From contig JAFVTI010000008.1 in NCBI GenBank assembly GCA_017503325.1, positions 62,001-126,000 of the forward strand: 64,000 bases of DNA, in the 5' to 3' direction. The notes beneath the pieces are model-generated. The model saw only the letters and a program-made list of their open reading frames with translations. It had not been told where the DNA came from and did no database searches. This stretch comes from Clostridia bacterium (lineage in GTDB: Bacteria > Bacillota > Clostridia > Oscillospirales > CAG-272). Positions within the stretch are counted from its first letter, which is position 1; each line of letters begins with the position of its first letter. Made by a program: the position numbers and the translations under genes. Below are positions 60,062 to 64,000 of the stretch, piece by piece.

Positions 60062-61887
60062 GAGCGAAGGAAACAAAGAAAAAGAGCTGCTTTAAGCTGC
60101 CGTACCCCAAGGTAATCGCTTTTTTCAAGCCCTATTTGTGGGTGTTTGGTGTCATTTTGTTCTTGGGTATTTACAGCGGCGTGGTGGATATCTGCCTGCC
60201 TTTGTTCCAGGAATACGCCATCGCCAATTTCATCGTGCCCGGCACGGTGTCGGGGCTTGGGCTGTTTTGCCTGTTTTACGCGCTGTTTTTGCTTTCGCGT
60301 ATCGTGGCCGATTTTATTTCGTCCTATCAGACCGGACGCATTGAGGTGCTGATCGCCAAGGATATGCGCGGCGCGTGCTTCAAGCATTTGCAAACGCTGT
60401 CCTTCTCGTTCTTTAACCAGAACAGCGTCGGATACTTGCACTCACGTATTATGAGTGACACCAGCCGTATTGGCGGCGTGGTCGCTTGGGATTTCATGAG
60501 CGGTGTGTGGAATTTGTCGTATCTGATCGGCGCTGCCGTTATCATGTTTATCAAGGATTGGAAGCTGGCCTTGTGCGTCATGGTCATCGTGCCGGTCATC
60601 GCGCTGAGCGCGGCACTGTTTGAGCGCAGATTGCGCACGCTCAACGGTGAGGTCAGAGAGCTCAATTCGCAGATCTCGGGCAAGTTCAACGAAAGCATCA
60701 CAGGCTCGCGCACCGTGCGCGTGCTGGGCGCAGAGGAAAAGATGCGCAAGGGATTTTTTGCGCTGACCGGCAAGATGAACAAGACCGCCGTGCTGACCGC
60801 ACGCGTGCGTGCAAGCTTTATCTGCCTGATCTCGTTCTCCACCTCCATGGCGTTGGCACTGGTGCTGTGGCGCGGCGGCCTGATCGCGCAGGAGAATCTG
60901 GAGTTTATTGCAAAGCTTTCGGTCTTTATGACCTACGCCATGAACGTCATGGAGCAGGTGCAATGGGTGGTCAACGCCATGGCCGATATGATTTTCGTGC
61001 GTGTCAACATGGAGCGCGTTTCCAAGATTCTGGAAACAGAATCCGACGTGCCGGACAGCGCAGAGGTTGTGGAAAAGTACGGCGACACCTTCCATCCCAA
61101 AAAAGAGAATTGGGAGCCCTTGCAGGGTGACATTACCTTTGAGGACGTGTCGTTCATGTATCCGGACGGCAACGAATGGGTGCTGGAAAACTTTGATCTG
61201 CACGTGCCGAAGGGCACGAACGTGGCTATTGTGGGCGAGACGGGCGCGGGAAAATCCACGCTGGTCAACCTGGTCTGCCGATTCTACGACCCCACCAAGG
61301 GCCGCGTGCTGATCGATGGCAGAGATGCAAGAGAGAGAAGCCAGCTGTGGCTGCACTCCTCGCTTGGCTACGTGCTGCAAACCCCGCATCTGTTCTCGGG
61401 CTCGATCGCGGAGAATCTGCGCTACGGCAATCCGAATGCTACCGAGGCAGAGATGGAGGCCGCACTGCGCGAGATCGACGCGTGGAGAATCGTGGAGCGC
61501 ATGGGTAAGGGACTGGAGAGCGACGTGGGCGAGGGCGGTGACCTTTTGTCCACGGGCGAAAAGCAGCTGATGTCGTTTGCGCGCGTCATGCTGGCCAATC
61601 CTTCGATTTTGGTGCTGGATGAGGCCACCTCGTCGGTGGACAGCCACACCGAGCAGCTGATCCAGCGTGCCACCGAGCGCGTCAGCGAGGGCCGTACCTG
61701 CTTTGTCATCGCGCACAGACTCTCCACCATCCGCCAAGCCGATATCATCCTGGCCGTCAAGGACGGCAAGATCATCGAGCGCGGCAGCCACGCCGAGCTG
61801 ATGGCGGCAAAGGGGTATTATTACCGCCTCTATACCCGCCAGTACGAGGACGAGCAAACGCAGATCGTGCTTGATAAGAAAGAATAA
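60058..61887 (+). CDS. Heterodimeric ABC exporter subunit, catalytic partner
   Basis: A 609-residue partner: membrane domain (about 15-330) and ATPase with Walker A GETGAGKS, intact Walker B and Glu (ILVLDEATSSVD) and H-loop VIAHRLSTI. Its signature is altered (LSTGEKQ for LSGGQ), complementing the degenerate site in the first subunit. Probably exports lipids or drugs; substrate unknown. Strong terminator at 61907-61946. Confidence 0.93.
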   Translation: MRAKETKKKSCFKLPYPKVIAFFKPYLWVFGVILFLGIYSGVVDICLPLFQEYAIANFIVPGTVSGLGLFCLFYALFLLSRIVADFISSYQTGRIEVLIAKDMRGACFKHLQTLSFSFFNQNSVGYLHSRIMSDTSRIGGVVAWDFMSGVWNLSYLIGAAVIMFIKDWKLALCVMVIVPVIALSAALFERRLRTLNGEVRELNSQISGKFNESITGSRTVRVLGAEEKMRKGFFALTGKMNKTAVLTARVRASFICLISFSTSMALALVLWRGGLIAQENLEFIAKLSVFMTYAMNVMEQVQWVVNAMADMIFVRVNMERVSKILETESDVPDSAEVVEKYGDTFHPKKENWEPLQGDITFEDVSFMYPDGNEWVLENFDLHVPKGTNVAIVGETGAGKSTLVNLVCRFYDPTKGRVLIDGRDARERSQLWLHSSLGYVLQTPHLFSGSIAENLRYGNPNATEAEMEAALREIDAWRIVERMGKGLESDVGEGGDLLSTGEKQLMSFARVMLANPSILVLDEATSSVDSHTEQLIQRATERVSEGRTCFVIAHRLSTIRQADIILAVKDGKIIERGSHAELMAAKGYYYRLYTRQYEDEQTQIVLDKKE

Positions 61888-61906
61888 AAAACAATATTTA
61901 CATGAA

Positions 61907-61946
61907 AACCCCTTTGGTATCAAACGGTACCAAAGGGGTTGGTTTT
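61907..61946 (+). terminator. Terminator of the ABC exporter operon
   Basis: AACCCCTTTGGTA / TACCAAAGGGGTT stem, then GGTTTT. Confidence 0.82.
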
Positions 61947-61993
61947 ATGTTGCTTAAAGTAAAAAAACATGCTATGCCATCTTCACCAAATTG

Positions 61994-62115
61994 TGTAGGG
62001 GAGGAGTATTTGCAAGCAAATTCATCCTCCCGCACGTATTGCTACAAGGGTATCGCGATATGGAATTGCTTTCGGGCGGGAGGATGAATTTGCTTGCAAA
62101 TACTCCTCCCCTACA
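61994..62115. repeat. 39-base perfect inverted repeat, TGTAGGGG family
   Basis: 61994-62032 and 62077-62115 are perfect reverse complements of 39 bases (TGTAGGGGAGGAGTATTTGC...). The 44 bases between have no coding potential. Each arm is itself a member of the repeat family. Confidence 0.9.
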
Positions 62116-62129
62116 TGATTCCATGTTCT

Positions 62130-62864
62130 TTACTCCATATTCTTCAAATACAATTCCGCCTCCATGCAGGTTTTGCCATCCTGGTTGACCAAGCGGAAGT
62201 AATATCCGTTCTCGCTCTCTGCGCGGTAGACGGTCAGCACGTCGCCGTAGGCGGCCTCGTGCAGGTAGGAGAGCGAAAAGCCGCTGACAAACTTGCCAAG
62301 CATATCCGGCACGTAATCGCACAGCATGTCGGGGTACTTGGTGTTGTTCATGTGCATGTTGTAGTCCAGATCCGAGTAGCGGATCTCGCGCTTGCCAACC
62401 TCGGTCAGGGTCGTCGAGGAGGTGATGCGCACGCGGCGGGGCAGCTCACCCTTGTCGATCATCTCATCCTCGGGAAACAGGGCGGCTGCGGGAAACTCCT
62501 CGGCTTTGATAAAGGTGCGGTCCTTGAGGTTGACCAAGGCCCATTCGGACGACGCGCGGGCGTAGACCTTGCCGTCGTATTCGATCTCGAAGCAACGGTT
62601 ATAGGCGTAGCCTCGCGAGGGCGGACACCAGGTATTGACCCAAATGCGGATGTAGGGGGGGAGGGGCGCGTCGATGCTGACCTGAATGCGGCTCATGATA
62701 AAGCCGATGCCGTCACGCTGATGGATCTCGTCCAGATCCAGGTCGATCGCGCGGCACTGCCTGTTGGCACACTCCTGCATATACATCAGCACCTGCGAGG
62801 GGCGGATGATCAGATCGGGGTCGCAATCATGCCATTTGGTTAAAAAATGCTCGGTATGTTTCAT
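62130..62864 (-). CDS. Acyl-ACP thioesterase (FatA/FatB-like)
   Basis: A 244-residue double hot-dog thioesterase that ends fatty-acid synthesis by hydrolysing acyl-ACP. The catalytic Asn/His region is RYSDLDYNMHMNNTKY (about 168-183), followed by the region around the catalytic acid; the N-terminal hot dog begins with the DCDPDLIIRPSQVLMYMQE segment. GGAGG is five bases before the ATG at 62864. It follows the aldolase gene, separated by a terminator. Confidence 0.88.
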   Translation of the reverse strand: MKHTEHFLTKWHDCDPDLIIRPSQVLMYMQECANRQCRAIDLDLDEIHQRDGIGFIMSRIQVSIDAPLPPYIRIWVNTWCPPSRGYAYNRCFEIEYDGKVYARASSEWALVNLKDRTFIKAEEFPAAALFPEDEMIDKGELPRRVRITSSTTLTEVGKREIRYSDLDYNMHMNNTKYPDMLCDYVPDMLGKFVSGFSLSYLHEAAYGDVLTVYRAESENGYYFRLVNQDGKTCMEAELYLKNME

Positions 62865-62874
62865 GGATACCTCC

Positions 62875-62910
62875 AAAAAGGAGCTGCCTTACAGAGAAAG
62901 ACAGCTCCGG
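62875..62910 (-). terminator. Terminator of the aldolase gene
   Basis: GGAGCTG / CAGCTCC stem on the minus strand, then TTTTT and GGAGG of the next gene. Confidence 0.75.
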
Positions 62911-62920
62911 TGTGGTCAGA

Positions 62921-63856
62921 TTAAAGGGTGCCCGAAGAGCCCAGCACGTTCTTGATCTTGTGCTGAACCATCTTCTTGACCTCGCTGCGTGCGACGGTCA
63001 GGTAGCTGCGGGGGTCAAAGACGTCGGGCTGCTCTACGAGCACGCGGCGAACGCCTGCGGTCATGGCAAGACGGATATCCGAGTCGATGTTGATCTTGCA
63101 AACTGCCATGGAAGCAGCCTGGCGCAGCATTTCCTCGGGGATGCCGATCGCGTCGGGCATCTTGCCGCCAAGGGCGTTGATCTCACGCACGTATTCCTGG
63201 GGCACGGAGGATGCGCCGTGCAGAACGATGGGGAACTCGGGCAGTCTCTTGGAGATCTCCTCCAGCACGTCAAAGCGGAGCTGAGGCTTGGTGCCGGGCT
63301 TGAACTTATATGCGCCGTGGCTGGTACCGATGGCGATTGCCAGGGAGTCAACGCCGGTGCGGGTGACGAATTCCTCTACCTCGTCGGGGTTGGTGAACAT
63401 AGCGTCCTCGGCCTTGACCTTTACGTCGTCCTCAATGCCTGCCAGCTTGCCAAGCTCGCCCTCTACCACAACGCCGTGTGCGTGAGCATATTCCACGACC
63501 TTGCGGGTCAGTGCGATGTTGTCCTCAAAGGAATGGTGAGAGCCGTCGATCATGACCGAAGTAAAGCCGCCGTCGATGCAAGCCTTGCAGATCTCGAAAT
63601 CTGCGCCGTGGTCAAGGTGAAGGGCCAGGTCGATATCGGTATCGCGGATCGCCGCCTGTGCCAGAGCCATGAGGTATTCGTGCTTTGCGTACTTACGTGC
63701 GCCTGCGGATACCTGCAGGATGACGGGGGACTGCTCTTCCTTAGCAGCCTCGGTGATCGCCTGGATAATTTCCATGTTGTTGATGTTGAAAGCACCGATC
63801 GCGTAGCCGCCGCGATAAGCCTTCTTAAACATTTCTGTGGTTGTAACAAGTGCCAT
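62921..63856 (-). CDS. fba: Fructose-bisphosphate aldolase, class II
   Basis: A 311-residue zinc-dependent glycolytic aldolase. Active-site motifs: LHLDHG (zinc His/Asp), VEGELG, GTSHGAYKF, LHGASSVP and KINIDSDIRLA, all in the correct order. GGAGG lies ahead of the ATG. Consensus promoter at 63889-63917; the leader has a CGGTA/TACCG hairpin beside the ribosome binding site. Confidence 0.97.
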   Translation of the reverse strand: MALVTTTEMFKKAYRGGYAIGAFNINNMEIIQAITEAAKEEQSPVILQVSAGARKYAKHEYLMALAQAAIRDTDIDLALHLDHGADFEICKACIDGGFTSVMIDGSHHSFEDNIALTRKVVEYAHAHGVVVEGELGKLAGIEDDVKVKAEDAMFTNPDEVEEFVTRTGVDSLAIAIGTSHGAYKFKPGTKPQLRFDVLEEISKRLPEFPIVLHGASSVPQEYVREINALGGKMPDAIGIPEEMLRQAASMAVCKINIDSDIRLAMTAGVRRVLVEQPDVFDPRSYLTVARSEVKKMVQHKIKNVLGSSGTL

Positions 63857-63888
63857 TTTGGATTCCTCCGGTAAAAAATTCTACCGTT

Positions 63889-63917
63889 ATTCTATCATAA
63901 AATATGCATAAAATCAA
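63889..63917 (-). promoter_or_regulatory. Promoter of fba
   Basis: Minus-strand TTGATT (63917-63912), 17 bases, TAGAAT (63894-63889). Confidence 0.75.
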
Positions 63918-63943
63918 TAGCAAATCAGGATTTTCATAAATTT

Positions 63944-64000
63944 TTAACCGATTGGCTGCCCTTCGGACGGATCCTTGGCAGCAACGGCACCGCTCTGCGT
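63944..64000 (-). CDS. Possible 3' end of a gene cut by the window edge
   Basis: The minus strand reads 18 codons to a TAA stop at 63946-63944 (…AAKDPSEGQPIG). GC content changes from AT-rich intergenic sequence at this point. The family cannot be told from this fragment. Confidence 0.35.
   Translation of the reverse strand, partial: TQSGAVAAKDPSEGQPIG

Overview
The window looks like chromosomal DNA from a fermentative, moderately high-GC member of the Clostridia (Firmicutes), most likely an uncultured gut or rumen lineage. The signs are consensus -35/-10 promoters with AGGAGG-type ribosome binding sites, a lysine riboswitch ahead of dapA-dapB-ddh (the meso-DAP dehydrogenase branch), ferredoxin-linked arylpyruvate oxidation, an oligopeptide ABC system, an ECF vitamin transporter, secreted plant-polysaccharide glycosidases, and many small palindromic intergenic repeats. 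No rRNA, tRNA, CRISPR array, transposase, integrase or phage structural gene was found. Layout, left to right: lysine/DAP operon (1-2927); a small XRE regulator inside a repeat-rich stretch (2928-4900); an aromatic 2-oxoacid oxidation operon (4921-11371); an AT-rich orphan gene between inverted repeats (11372-12390); a secreted glycosidase (12391-14487, minus); a complete oligopeptide transporter oppABCDF plus a DUF3899 protein (14610-24167, minus) whose subunits carry large inserted regions; a DUF5107 protein and a ferredoxin-type aldo/keto reductase (24894-28193, minus); a cobalamin-riboswitch operon (28280-34693) with two secreted transcobalamin-like proteins and an ECF T-AA-S transporter; a GH99-like secreted enzyme (34838-37918); manA and, from an overlapping promoter, an HD hydrolase, a GH127 arabinofuranosidase and a DUF3737 protein (38724-42989); a second XRE regulator; queT behind a preQ1-type riboswitch; a minus-strand operon of a PlsY-like protein, a methyltransferase and a GH106-like secreted enzyme (44744-49661); two paralogous membrane proteins; a GH4 glycosidase; MATE, HD, Na/Pi, endonuclease III and heterodimeric ABC exporter genes (53288-61887); and an acyl-ACP thioesterase and class II aldolase (62130-63856). 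Three features stand out. First, the cobalamin operon encodes a membrane-anchored protein with an alpha/alpha-toroid domain and a DUF4430 domain, the domain pair of animal intrinsic factor and transcobalamin, next to its own ECF transporter. Second, OppC, OppD and OppF each contain inserted regions of roughly 110-400 residues, and the binding protein is also oversized. Third, four unrelated secreted proteins end in the same kind of C-terminus (Gly-Gly or Lys-Gly, then Cys-Lys/Asn, an Ala/Val-rich membrane segment, and a Lys/Arg cluster), which looks like an uncharacterised surface-sorting signal. A dispersed, structured repeat with compensatory base changes between copies occurs six times.
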